Shown: in pieces, positions 26,601 through 38,400 of the stretch
How positions within the stretch are numbered: position 1 is the first letter of the stretch
Layout: the number at the start of each line of letters is the position of its first letter
Source of the DNA: Hymenolepis diminuta
Lineage: Eukaryota; Platyhelminthes; Cestoda; Cyclophyllidea; Hymenolepididae
Assembly (NCBI GenBank): GCA_900708905.1
Contig: CAADRB010000001.1
Span: forward strand, 4,107,929-4,171,928
Length of the DNA: 64,000 nucleotides
Direction of reading: 5' to 3'
Position numbers and translations under genes: made by a program
Notes under the pieces: generated by a model
Database searches by the model: none
Seen by the model: the letters and a program-made list of their open reading frames with translations, nothing else
What the model was told of the DNA's origin: nothing

Positions 26601-28998
26601 GAACCGTCTCATTTAACCAGTCATCACTCTTCTCTCGCATCATCTAAATAAAACATTGATGTTAAAAATAAAAAATCAGCTTAGTCAGTTTGAAAATTCA
26701 ATTACCTCCATCCATGACACTGCAAATAGGTAGTATTTGTATTAATAGGTATTTCACTTATGTATTTGCGTCATGCTCTATTTTGTTTTAATTAAAGGAC
26801 ACGATCACTGGGCTGCTGGGAGAGTTCAGAGTTTATTTTCCCAATTAATAAAACTGGATAGATTTTCACACTAACGCCGAATTTATCCGTTGTAGCACCC
26901 AATGGAAACTAGCTGAAGCAACAAACAAAGTTTTAACCATTATAGAGCTAACTAGATTTCACAATAAATACTCTATGACTTTGTTAATGAAATTCATACA
27001 TAAATCTAAAAAAAATCATTTAAACTTTTCACAACCATTAGGATCTAAAACACCAGGATTCATCGACACACATTTCACAGGCGAAATGATCAATCTCAGT
27101 AAGAGGTAGTGAAAAAATCAAGAATGTTGTAAAAGTGGAGGTTCTAAAGTGTGTTCACTTACCCAGGACCAATGTCATAGGTACCTTCTTATGTTTATAA
27201 GGTATAAAATACGCACAATAATATGATATAAATGAATGCTTTTCGTGTTTTTCTATGGAAGATAAATCTAATGGCGAATATATCCTGATGACTTAGTAAT
27301 TGGTTATCCTCAGGTCAAATTTGATGTGTATTCACTATAGAGTTAATTACGAAAATATCAGTATCATAAACAGTATCATAGATAATGATATTCAAGTTAA
27401 AAGCGGATTGAGGTAGCACTGTAGAGAATGCAAGGTCAAAGTTATGAATCGGATAAACAATCTCGATTATTTTATTCCTTATACTATAAAACAACGCATT
27501 TGAAGATTTGAATGACTAGACAAATAATCACGTGAGATTTGAATTTATGAATAAATTAAAATTTCCGCTTAATATTTAAAGTAAATGATGAAGAGATTAA
27601 CCGATTTACTTCAATTTAGGGTTCAGTTTCATGAGACAGGATCCATTAGAATAACCGTTAAATATTTTGCAAAAATGGATTTACAAAATGTTAATACTTT
27701 GTGATAATTAGTACTGAAAAAACTATAATAATAGCAAACAAACATAATAATGACTAAATGGTTAAATTATCTCTGCGAGATTAAAATACCTGAAGTTATC
27801 ATAAATGAATCACCGATCTCGTTAATTCACTATAACTGGGATTCATATAATTATATTTTATAAATTCTTTTCTGTTCTTTAATGGATTTTTTCTGGGTCG
27901 GAATGGGTAGGGAGAAACCAAAAGTGTAGAGCTAGCACCATTAGTCGAATGGAAGTAAGACGTAAAACACGGAAAGAGTAATTGTTTCTAGTTCTTTTTA
28001 ATCAGGTATTTAAGCATGATTTGTCTAATGAAAGTGCCAAAATCTGAGCTCTTACCGTTCCATCAAGAACTTGGTAGCTACGGTGTTCGTGGTCAATGAG
28101 GCAAATACGGGATTCGAATGGTTTGTTGGCATCAACCACAATGCTCAGCTGACCCCTAACCCAGTCGCGATCTTTAAAGTCCAGCAGAGTTGTATCAAGT
28201 CTAAAATTGACGCGGTTCAATGTCTGTTATACAAATTTTCAAATGGTTAGTTGGGATCAAAATTGGAAAAAAACAAACATAACAAGTGATTTTTAAAGAA
28301 ATGAATTAAAATTCTGATACTTTGATGAACTGTAAAGGACAAACCTAAGAAGATTATCCTTTTTGAACAATCGACAGTTATCGGATGGTAGATGTCGGGC
28401 AACAAATGGAACTGCAAATATATTCAGACTTGAAATATGTTAGTTTGGAAGCAAATATCATTGAGAAATTTTCAATTAAAGGCAATTCAATAAGAGCATA
28501 CTCCAAGTTCGAAACTCCCATCCGAAATCCAAAATGCAGTCGGGAATATCTCTCAGCATCTGAGAAATTAAAGTACTTTGTCCATTTTTACTGAGTTGGT
28601 CTCTAAAAAGTTTATAACCTTCTCGAGCTACAAAGAATGTAATGAAATTGTCAAAATCTACCTAGCAGTTCATTTCCAGTAGCCACGAGCTCATCAATAG
28701 GTCGCCAACCAGAAATGTTTCGACCTTCTAATCTAGCATTACTTTCGAGCAAAAGCATGCATATTTCTAAAACTTATACTATCACAAGTAATATTATTAC
28801 TTTGATCTCGTAGCATTGCTGCAATATGAAGTGCGGTATTGCCTAAAAATATTTGTGAAATAGAAAAACAAGGTTACCATATGGATCTGTTTTATTAATT
28901 GTTTTCGCGTCTGACTTCTTTAAAATTTCTTCAAACTCCGGCAAGCCAAAAAATGCACAGTAATGTAATGGATATTCCCTATCTATTTCCGGAGACAT
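17664..28998 (-). CDS. ANKRD13C: ankyrin repeat domain protein 13C (12 exons, complete)
   Basis: I assembled a full 458-codon protein from 12 exons: 28878-28998, 28801-28842, 28662-28766, 28502-28627, 28345-28411, 28056-28200, 26491-26643, 20512-20661, 18385-18573, 18305-18333, 18135-18235 and 17664-17812. Every junction is GT-AG and the phases agree. The N-terminus (about residues 8-90) has ankyrin repeats (EYPLHYCAFFG, GNTALHIAA). The rest follows the GPCR-chaperone domain (RLDTTLLDF, KKRSEHLRKEDI, LPSGFPVRIDVP, VFRVPVGY). Like human ANKRD13C, and unlike 13A/B/D, it ends without ubiquitin-interacting motifs. Family members act on the cytosolic face of the ER in GPCR biogenesis. The start is the ATG before SPEIDREYPLHY; a non-ATG upstream extension is open but unsupported. 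Introns 1-3 are 35, 34 and 34 bp; intron 7 is 5.8 kb and carries mobile DNA. Confidence 0.9.
18305..18333 (-). other. 29-nt microexon of the ANKRD13C gene
   Basis: It is flanked by a CCTTCCCTGTAG acceptor and a GTAAGT donor. Without it the reading frame breaks between the exons at 18385-18573 and 18135-18235; with it the phases (0 to 2) fit. Its nine codons plus two bases fill the gap where the family has the residues before the 'LLNVLEVV' helix. The neighbouring introns are 51 and 69 bp. Confidence 0.8.
20667..21107 (+). pseudogene. decayed open frame inside ANKRD13C intron 7
   Basis: One plus-strand frame runs about 147 codons with only two internal stops (near 20898 and 20928), and has higher GC than the flanking intron. 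The residue mix looks protein-like: an acidic segment (DFDAEELQNVDAEVRAQIDE), then a hydrophobic, Lys-rich part ending near LSILCGPNSDHTIARTVYNLI. It overlaps the splice acceptor of the antisense ANKRD13C exon at 20661. I could not assign a family; it may be part of a gene relic or mobile element. Confidence 0.35.
23986..25265 (+). mobile_element. Tc1/mariner-type DNA transposon, inactive
   Basis: The interior (about 24,200-25,130) encodes a mariner-type transposase broken by frameshifts and stops. Recognisable pieces are LKDPEEQK, VMVFGVVSSE, LPELNPLDHCV (the last catalytic Asp region) and NKDHLIKLCSW. Candidate terminal inverted repeats lie at 23984-24014 and 25237-25267. The left end starts TATAAAGGGTGCGTAAG and the right end, reversed, TATACAGCGTGTGTAAG; I count 24 matches in 31 positions, TA target sites included. 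The implied length of about 1.28 kb is typical of mariners. It sits in the 5.8-kb intron of the ANKRD13C gene, in the opposite orientation. Confidence 0.85.
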
Positions 28999-31925
28999 CG
29001 CGCCTTTACTACTTTTAAATTTTTCACAATATACTTTCAAGGTCGACCTTGATAATTTCTTTAAGTTACTTTTGACCTACTGTCCTATAATTGTAGTAGT
29101 AAGTAATGTAGCTTAATTTTTCAGTCCTCTGAATAAAGTCCTTTTTTGATAAATGTGCTGATAACGATTACTTATTTTATTTCCGCAATATTGATTTCAA
29201 TTTAATAGATTTTATAAAATCAACCAACCAAAAATCTATTTCACATTAACAATCAAATTTGCATTTCTTATATCAACCAAGCCTTTGTTTTTGTAATATT
29301 GAGAATCCGAAAGATCACGTCACTTCCTATGGGATTGTCATGTAAAATAAAACAGATTTCCTGCACTCTTATGCCCAAAACAGTGAAAATGGATAATGGC
29401 TGTTACAGTTAAGTCTAATGATAATGTCGTTCATCATGAACTGAAAATTGATTAGGTATAACTCAGAATTCTTGGTAAATATAGAAAAAATAGGCGATTC
29501 CAAATTTAAATCTCCCAGGAGCTTCACCTTGAATGGTAAGGTTTCAGATTTTGCCCCTGACTGGCCTGCTTGCTTGAGTGCTAATGTAGGATAATTTTCA
29601 ATTTTATTGTCTTCTGCTTATTAGCGGCTTGAAAGATTTGGAAATCATACAATCGTAATTTTACATCGAAACTCGTTCAATCGCTTTTAAATATGAGCTG
29701 GAAATGTGCACTTGCATGGTTAAATTTATAAGCTATTTAAGCACACAGCTTGCAATTGTTCCATAAATTAGAAGTAGTTACTCAAAACTTATTATAACAT
29801 ACGATCATCCAGGAATTTTTTTACCTTAAGATGCATGACTCCTCATAAAACTCCTACACTTCTACAATCTGGCACATAAGGATGTTTGTAGTTGAAAATG
29901 TAATGGGACATTGACTGATATTCAGAGCAGCCGTTCTGATCGGATCACTCAATATATAACTACAAAGGGTAAGAAGAAATGCTAAGAATTTAGTAATTAT
30001 ATTAATTTAATAGAATTTTTCAGAGAATAATAGATAGAAAAGTGCCTACACAGCTGAGGGTAGGATGAACTGCAGATTGGGAAAAACTGACTGTATGGCT
30101 ATACTGGAAGGAGTTTAAGAAGAGGGAATCAATTACCTGTGTGTCAAAGGACAGATTACTTTAGAGTCTGACTTAGAAGGAAATTGCTCCAATGTAATTA
30201 TAGACAGAGCCGGTAGACCACTGACATTTTTAACGGACTATATGAAAATCCAGTTGTGTGGGTTTCATTAAAAGCATGGCCATTTAACCGTTGAAAAGGA
30301 GGGAGCCTTGCCGTCTATAAAACATTAATTCAGATATTTGAAAGAGTTGGTAATGGACAGCTCCTTAAATTTTATTCGGAAAATTAATATGCATTAGGAT
30401 CTTTGTAGCTTCCGTGCCTTTGGTCACCCTAATAAAAATATATTTCCGCATGGAAAACTGGAGGCATTTCTTCAGAATCAAATTCCCATTCCATAATCTT
30501 CGGTTATTAAAATCCTCTACCCATTTAAAAATTACGGTTCATTGTCATTGCCACTTTCAAGTCCCAAAGAGACCAAAATTTAAGTAATCTCTGACTAAAA
30601 TTGCGTTAAGAGCCAAAATTAAATTAACTAGTTATTTTATACAAAAAAAAACTTAGCAACTTTGAATACCTTACTTATTTCTCAATTTAGGCCTTCTATT
30701 TTTCGAAAAGGAGGACTTTGGCTGGTTCCAGTTCGATTTCAAGGTGCTATTTCCAATAAACTTAATAATATGAATAACCAAATTAACTTATAATACATCT
30801 TTCGTACAATCTCTCGCAGCTATTATCATGTCTATTTATAATCACCGATAATTATGCTATTTATACCGTATACTCCTGGATATTGGACGAAAGCATGGGT
30901 AATGTATCTCTGTTGACTGGACGACATTTTCAAGGAAAGATGCTCTAAGCGCTTAGTGGATGGACTAGTTAGGGACAATTGCAACACAACTATACTCATC
31001 TAATTTTTAGGCAAATTTTCATCGGACACCGTCTTCACTAGTATATTGTTGATGAAATGTTTGTAACTAAAGCAGTCTTAAAATATGTTGCTCTTATTTT
31101 CACATGCTTTCTTTCCGTTATTCTGAGGGAATAATTGAGATTGTAGAAAGTCATTTTTGTCAAAATGCTGGATGAGTATTGGTGCCTGATTTCGAAGATA
31201 ATTTTTTCAGCGAAAAAAAACACATTTACTACAATACTTACCGCTAAAACCCGCTTGAGTGGGCATGACGTTATTGAATCCAGCATCGCTAATTTAATAT
31301 ATTACATTATATATGGTTATTGAAAAGTTAAACAAAGTTATCTCAAATCAGTAATAAATATCACATTGGTGGCATTTCTCAAATGATCGAATTTCCTAGA
31401 AAGTATGAAAGTTGAATGATATTATTACATGGGGCGAAATAATATTGGAATTGCCAGTAAAATGTTAAAACCACGAACGATTATCTAATAGGTCAATCTG
31501 AAAGTTTTAGTCAGTTTGTTGCTATAAGAAGAACCTGTATTTGTTATTTTCGGTTGATTAAATTTTGCATAATATCAAACTAAATGGTTAGAATTTTAAT
31601 GTTCTAAAATTTTATTGTGTTTTCTAATAAATTGATATGACTACAACAACATGAAATATGTTTATACTACGTTAAGGCCTCACTGGCATTAAATTGAACT
31701 CAAAATATTAACATCAATAAAATAACAAAAATATTTGAATGGGTTCAGTATTTTTTCTTTTATGGGCTCCAGAGATTCTCCTAAGTAATGAGGTTTCCAT
31801 ACATGTTGTTCGTTCTCACTTAATAATAGGCGGTCCCTATAACAGGTCTCTTGCAGTTTCGGTTTTACGTGTTATTTTAATATCTTTAATGTTCATAAAT
31901 TTATGTTCTTTTTTGAAGAATTTAA
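28999..31925. other. divergent intergenic region
   Basis: About 2.9 kb separate the start codons of the minus-strand ANKRD13C gene and the plus-strand DNAJB12/14-type gene, so promoters of both should lie here. I saw no convincing exon, and no core-promoter motif that could be separated from the AT-rich background. Frames at 31.0-31.3 kb and 31.7-31.9 kb have no domain. Confidence 0.5.
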
Positions 31926-34900
31926 ATGGAAGCGAATCGTGATGCTGCGCTTCTATGTCGGGACCGTGCGGTTAAACACTTTCAGCAAGGAAAGAAGGCT
32001 GAGGCACTGCGATTTGCCAAGAAGGCTAAGAGCCTGTATCCTGATATAGATATTCCTGGTAAATTCTTGATTTTTTTAAAAGTATATTCATTAGACTTTA
32101 TGTTTCACGCCGATAATGAAGATAATGACACATTTGTAAGGAGACGAAGGTCCGTTAGTCAGCCACGTCATGAAAATGTTCATGAGGAGACGCAAAATCG
32201 GCGAGAAAGATCTGAGGAAAGGAATTTCACTAAAGCTCAAGTGGAAGCTGTTCGTCGAGTAATGGCTTGTAAAAATCTCTACGAAGTTCTCGGTGTATCG
32301 AAAGATGCCAGTGAAGATGATATCAAACGGGCTTACAAGAGGTACTTATAATTAATGACTTATCACACTCTTGTTGTCTAGTTTGGCACGCAAGTTTCAT
32401 CCAGATAAAAATAAAGCCCCCGGTGCCACTGAGGCTTTTAAGAAAATTGGCAGCGCCTTCAATGTTCTAACCGATTTTACTAAGCGTCGTCGTTATGATC
32501 AGTTTGGCACTGTCGATGAAGAACGTCCAACTGTTGCGCAACGTCATGAAAATATTTATACTTTCGATGCAAATGGAGGAATTGATGGTAATGCGTTTTT
32601 TGTCTCATTTATTTTCATTTAGCTGAGTTTATCAATATGTTCTTTACTGGTGCTTTCCCGTTCTCTCAAAACGTGCGATACCAAAGGCATCACGCACAGC
32701 ATCATGAATCGAATGATGTAAGTTTTAGAGGAATATTTTTTCATTTAAAACCCTGCTCGGTCACGCTGTTGGATGTTTGGTTTTCTTTATTTCCCTCACA
32801 TAGGTTGATTTCCCAATAATGCAGTTGCTACCTATCTTCTTTATATTCCTTCTTTCCTTGATGTCCAGATTCCTACAAGAACTGTTACGGCTCTAATCAT
32901 TAACGTTGAGAAAAACAATCCTCTGCTTCCTCCCCTTTTAATTTATGTTTATTGTTTTGTGTAACATTCAGATAATAAATTTACCTCGTGCTGATTGTTC
33001 TCTTTTCCTCCCGCTTTTTGTCGATTCGCAGAATAACTATTTCGCCTATGTGCAAATCTTGCCTCTTCTTATCCTCTTTGGGCTCTCGTTCTTCAGTAAC
33101 TTTCTCGTAAAGGATCCCGTCTTCAGTCTACAACGAACAACGTTAGTTGCTGCTTACTTGCATTTTTTCTGATTTCATTTGCTTCTTAATGCTTCTCTCT
33201 TTTGTCTGCCAATGCAGAAAATACTCTGTAGAGCGTTTTACTCAGGCCCACAACTTGCCGTATTATGTGAAGGAGACCTTTTCAAGGGATTATGACGGTT
33301 CGTTGCGTTATGTGGAAAGTCAGGTGTTAGAACAACATATTTACGCTCTTCGTGACAAGTGCTTCAAAGAACGCGCACAAAGTAAGTAGCCTTTCTCCGT
33401 TCTGTGTGTTGCGTACATGCATGTTTATTTTGCTCTAGCCAAGTTTTTTTTACTGTGTTTACTAGCTACTTTATTATTGTTCGGTTCATTCCATAGGATT
33501 GATTTTCTCAAATTAGGTCGCATACTATAACACTTTATTGAGCAACACATATGATGTATTTGAAATTACTGAATTATTGAGATAAATAATGTCAATCGCT
33601 TTGTTAGAGCCGTTCACTACGGGCGATCAGAAATAAAATTCGCCTTCCATAAAAAAATAAAAGAATATATACGCCCTTTTACTATTGCTTATGTATTTAA
33701 TGGTGTATCGGTATTTTTGCTAAATATATGTTTGCCGAGTCATATGTCATGAGATCGTGATGTCTACCAGTGATGTTGGTCAAATGCAAGTTTCTCATGA
33801 GGACAGGTTGTCTTCACATGAGTTACAAGGTTATACATAATGAGTTATATAATGAATTAATTGGAGTTAAACGCAGAATTTCATTAATTCGGTTATTTTT
33901 AACCTCTTTCTAGGTAAATCAGTTTTTTCGATCATGAATATAATGTGTACATTCTAATCTGTTAAATCTTGAATGAAATTTTCTCAGAACAAAGAGATTA
34001 TACGCATCAATATACGCAGGATACTATTATATCTTCTGAACACCGTAGAGCATGTCTTGGTCTTATTCTATTAGAGAAGCAAGAAAGAGAGAAGACATCT
34101 GTATTGTATGAAATTGTCTTTATTTATGAATTTTAAATCTTACGAAATAGTTTACAATGTTAGGATGATAAGGTACGGGTTTACAACTATTGAGGTCACT
34201 ACACGCTTAAACGCAGATGAACTGGATAAGGACATCTCATCAAGACACAGGACATGGGGAACCATAGGAGAAAATGGCCTAGGGAGGATCGGAATAGGAA
34301 ATACATGTGAAGAGGAGATTACATTAAACACATATTAAATTAGCATGGTTCAGGGTGCCAGAAGTATAAGTGCCTCTGTGGTCGAAATTCGAGTGGTCAA
34401 AGTACGTTAGTAGGCGAATTATGGCTGAGAATACGTATGGAAGATGGTTAAGGCTTCCACTTACGATTATCGTCACTAAACTGAAGAAAGGGTCATCATG
34501 TATACCAATAGACGCGATTTTATTTATCCGAACTTCCAGCAGGGATAAGAGATATTGTAGAGATGTTTGCATAAAACGAAACAGGATCATACAGGGGAAT
34601 GGAATGATTGAGGTTAAACAAGTGTTAACATGAAATCAGCCGTTATCCAGAAATCGCAATTATAATTTAAATGTAACGGGATAGGTAACTACATACGTTT
34701 ATAACACTTTCAAGTAGAGAAAGCGTAAAATGTGAATGCAAAGGTGATCAAATAAGAGAGGTTTAGAGCATGAAAAATAGTTAACTTTCGTTTATAAAGC
34801 CATTAGAAGACAAGTCACTGTAAGGTTCTTATCTCTAATATGATCTATTTAGGCTTAACATCTCTGTATAAAATGCAATATGCAAGGCAAATTGTACTAC

Positions 34901-35065
34901 TAAATATTTGTCTTGCAGGATTATAGGACTTATAATCGTTTTTTTTTAATTATAGAAGAGGCACTGATATATCGGGCCCGTTACACTCGTGATCCCGTTG
35001 TCTTCGAACAAGCAAAGCATTACGCAACGCCAAGCTGTGATCGGATGGTGAAGTTGTATGGATAA
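31926..35065 (+). CDS. DNAJB12: DNAJB12/DNAJB14-type ER membrane J-protein (7 exons)
   Basis: Seven exons join in phase to 354 codons: 31926-32058, 32095-32341, 32382-32587, 32623-32717, 33032-33141, 33218-33381 and 34956-35065 (TAA). Human DNAJB12 and DNAJB14 are about 375-379 residues. The N-terminus matches the family start ([16 protein letters not shown], then [14 protein letters not shown]). The J-domain (about residues 104-168) has the Hsp70-stimulating HPD in [16 protein letters not shown]. One membrane segment follows ([18 protein letters not shown], about residues 235-255), then the family's C-terminal domain (DUF1977: [20 protein letters not shown] near the end). The family anchors in the ER membrane with the J-domain in the cytosol and recruits Hsp70 for degradation of membrane proteins. 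Introns of 36, 40 and 35 bp come first; the last is 1.57 kb. DNAJB12 versus DNAJB14 cannot be decided. Confidence 0.92.
32059..32094 (+). other. 36-nt frame-neutral intron of the DNAJB12/14 gene
   Basis: GTAAAT donor and TTCATTAG acceptor. The length is divisible by three and contains no in-frame stop, so unspliced RNA would add 12 mostly hydrophobic residues at the end of the N-terminal helical segment. Family comparison favours removal. Confidence 0.6.
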
Positions 35066-35445
35066 CGAAGATTTGAAGTGGTCGAAAATTGACTTACTAT
35101 TATTGTTTTTTCATTTAGCTACTTTTCTGTCATCCATTGCATTGTGTATACATACTCTGTGCCATATTCCTCTGTGTTTTAGCTCAAGTTTCATCTTCCT
35201 TACTACACTCATTGTCTTCCCCTTTCCTTCTTCACATTATCACTCCCTTCTTCGTTAATTTGAAAGTGGTCAAAATTATTGAGCACTCATGCAAGTGACT
35301 AAAATAAATCAAAATGACTTGTATACAAGAGGTGGTTCTATTCTCGTTTTTTCACGCATCGCTAGGCAAGCTTACTTTATGTTCTGCGTCTTGTTGCACA
35401 AGAAAGATTAATGCGGACGGTTTATGGGGGTTGGTTAAGGCATAA

Positions 35446-35469
35446 ACTCTCCCTGTTATTTCAGTGCCG
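35446..35469 (+). promoter_or_regulatory. 3' splice acceptor just before the CLYBL start codon
   Basis: A pyrimidine-rich run ending in TTATTTCAG finishes at 35464, five bases before ATG at 35470. No upstream coding exon is needed for a complete protein. The site is therefore either the end of a 5'-UTR intron or a spliced-leader trans-splice acceptor, a known mode in flatworms. The preceding gene ends only 400 bases upstream on the same strand. Confidence 0.55.
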
Positions 35470-38400
35470 ATGCTTACTGGGATCAGAACAAGATTGACGG
35501 GTGGTCTGAGGTATGCGTCAACAGCGATCATGCCTAGTCAACGTCTCTGGCGCTCATTTCTCTACGTGCCTGGAGATCAGGAAAAAAAGATCTCCAAGAT
35601 AGCTCAACTCTGTAATGCCGATGAGATCTCACCTGCCATTCCAGATATTGTCGTCTTGGACTGTGAGGATGCGGTGTCTGCTGAAAATAAGGTGCGTGAA
35701 TGTTTATTTAACGTAGCGATTGATTCTGTTTACAAATGGTGTTTAAGTCATCATTTTGAAAAAAAGTTTATTAGGGGTGTTATTGCCTTAGTGAGAGCTG
35801 ACTCCTATCACCTATGGCTTCAGTAACTTGTCCAAAGTTGGAGTTTTGAGAAGGAAGGTGTTATTGATGATTATTGATAGGGGAGAAACCACTTAATTTA
35901 CAACGGAGTTTTGAAATCTATGGAGGAGAAAAAGAACTTCTTGGAGGATTGTGAGCAATTTTTTTCAATCTGGTCGGTAATGGCGATCAGTATCTTGAGA
36001 AGTGGCATTGAAAAGTATTATTATTAATCTGGATGAGTCATCTGCAAATTAGGGAAACTGCTAAACGCAGACCGGCTAAACTATGATTCGCTGTATTCTA
36101 TCAGAAGGACATTCACATTTTACTTAAAAGTGGAAGTGTGCTACAGATTGAGTCATCAACGCAGGATAACAGTAATGTTATTGTCTTTCCAAGCTTTCAC
36201 ACATTTCAACACAAATGGGGTGGGAATAAAAGGAGACAAGAGAAGGCCTCCGCTTCACGGCTTGTAAACTTAAAATTGCACGGATAGAACAGATAAAGTT
36301 AAATCTGTGAGGTAAATAACTAGGACAAATCAATGGGTAACTTAGCCTAAGACTGGGTAAAAGGAGGAACATAATAAAGCTCCAAGTGCTTTAGGTGGAA
36401 AGTTCGAATAAATCGGTATACGATTTAAGCAAGCATTGGCATTTTTATTAATTGACAAAAATGACTTCTTTGTCTTCCTTTAAGTGTTTCTATAGTTTCT
36501 AATTTTTTAAGTTAAAGTAGTATTCACAATAGTGAATATTCACAGGATGTTAAATAAAGATTCCTGGTCTGACACGTATATGGATTATGACGATCCAACC
36601 AACTTCCGGGGAAGTGTTCATTGAACCTTCCATGAAAAATACCATCAAAATTTAGAGAAATAATATCATCAATAGAAATTGTCTTTAATGTTTTTTGGGC
36701 ATTGATGGCTTGCCACAGTTTATCCTTTTGCATTCGCTATGTAGCGAAATATTGAAGAGTTCACAATCTTATCTGAAGTCCCACTGCCCTAGGTCAATTC
36801 TGAAGAAGGTCTTGGATAATATGAGAATGCTCTGCTCACAAACCCATCCATATGAAATGAATGGCTATCGAAAACGGCTCATTTGTCTTAAACATCGGTC
36901 AGAATTAGCTCTTGGCTCTATTTTCGCATATTTGAATCTCCCCTCGGTTAGTGAGTCATGAAAACCATGCCAAGCATACATTTATTTTGTATTAAACCAA
37001 TATTGTTTCCATAAATGTCGCCTTCTTTGACCATTTAAATCGCCTCTTATGAACGAACTAAAGTGGACTTTTCGAGTTTGCTTTTCTCAATTCCAAGTGA
37101 AAATTTTTTAAGTTTATATCACTACTTTCTGGTCTCTGCGTTCATGAGTTGCCGTATCTTTATAAGTTTCATTTTTACACCTGTTGTCGAGGCCTTTACA
37201 TTGCTTTTCATTAAATTCTCGAGTCCATTAAAAGGAGCCGTTTTTTGCACTCAACTTAGTCCAAAAAATTCCATTCCGAAGCCTTTCTGAGGAGAAATTC
37301 ACATTCTGTCAACTATATCTTGGCGAAAGTTAACTGGAATATGTCACTGAATATGCGCCTATGAGTGACGAGCGCATGAAATCTAACATACTTAACGTAC
37401 GTGTTGGTCACCACGCCACCGGCGCACAAGAACAACTTTCACAATCTTTACGCTTGAACATCATTTAGTTTCAATCTCCAAATACTACCGTTAATTTTAT
37501 TGAATAGTCCTTCTATCTCCCGTTTATTCGCCGATTTATTCACTTCTCCCTCAAGGCCAAAGCCCGCAAGACGATATCCAATACATTACAAGCCCGAAGT
37601 TTCGATAAATACCGCATGTGCCTTCAACGATGCGTCTCTCTTCGAATAAACTCCCCATCTACCGGGTTAGCTGCTAATGATCTTTACCTTACTCTCTCAA
37701 TTGCTGTGGAGACAATGAAGGAGAATGGAAAGCTCTGGCCTGGTCCAGATTACATTTCCGTTCCTAAAATCGAATCAATTGCCGACTTACTCTGGGTGGA
37801 GAGTCAGGTCATGAAGATATTCCAAAAACACGACGTGAAAACCATTCCCAATATGGCTCTGATTGGAATGGTTGAGTCGCCCAGTTGTTTGGTCAATGTG
37901 AAGGAGCTCTGTTTGGCTGCGAAAAAGAGCCTTAAACTTCCTCTGGTCGCTTTGGTTTTTGGATCAGATGACTACTGTGCTAGTCTTGGTGAGGCTCTTG
38001 GCTATATATTTGGTGGTCGTTCATGAATTATAAGTACGTTGATTATTTTGGTTTAGCAATTCCTAATTCAAAGGGAAAACAAGAGACTCTATTTGCGAGA
38101 CAATATTTGGTGACGATGTGCCGGGCTTATGGGTTGGCTGCTCTTGATATGGTGGAGACAAATCTTCATGGTAAGCAGATCATTTCTGGAAGACCATTCT
38201 AATCTATGAAATTATATCCGTTTTTTAATTAAATATTTTCTTTTTAGTTTGTTTTCGTTGCCAATTATTTGTCCTTTCGTATTTTATGCCGAGAGGGAAT
38301 TAATAATTGTAATAATCGTTAAGAAACTCTTGGTGATGTAAAGCTGTGAATTCTTGTTTTCATTTCTTTGGTCTTTTCAACTCAACGTATCTTTTCAGTG

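Noticed and set aside
26419..26616. 65-codon plus-strand frame
   Set aside because: It is the antisense shadow of ANKRD13C exon 7 (26491-26643).
28201..28223. Using the acceptor at 28224 and the start-like frame MNRVNF for the ANKRD13C exon
   Set aside because: That junction gives the wrong phase and a stop when joined to the exon ending at 28345. The acceptor TCAATTTTAG ending at 28201 gives RLDTTLLDF in frame.
34108..34633. Overlapping frames on both strands in the last DNAJB12/14 intron
   Set aside because: No domain is recognisable and the surrounding gene splices cleanly over them.
37989..38026. Read-through end of the CLYBL exon-2 frame (GYIFGGRS region)
   Set aside because: A GTGAGG donor at 37989 and an acceptor at 38056 give the conserved CASL...LFARQ continuation.
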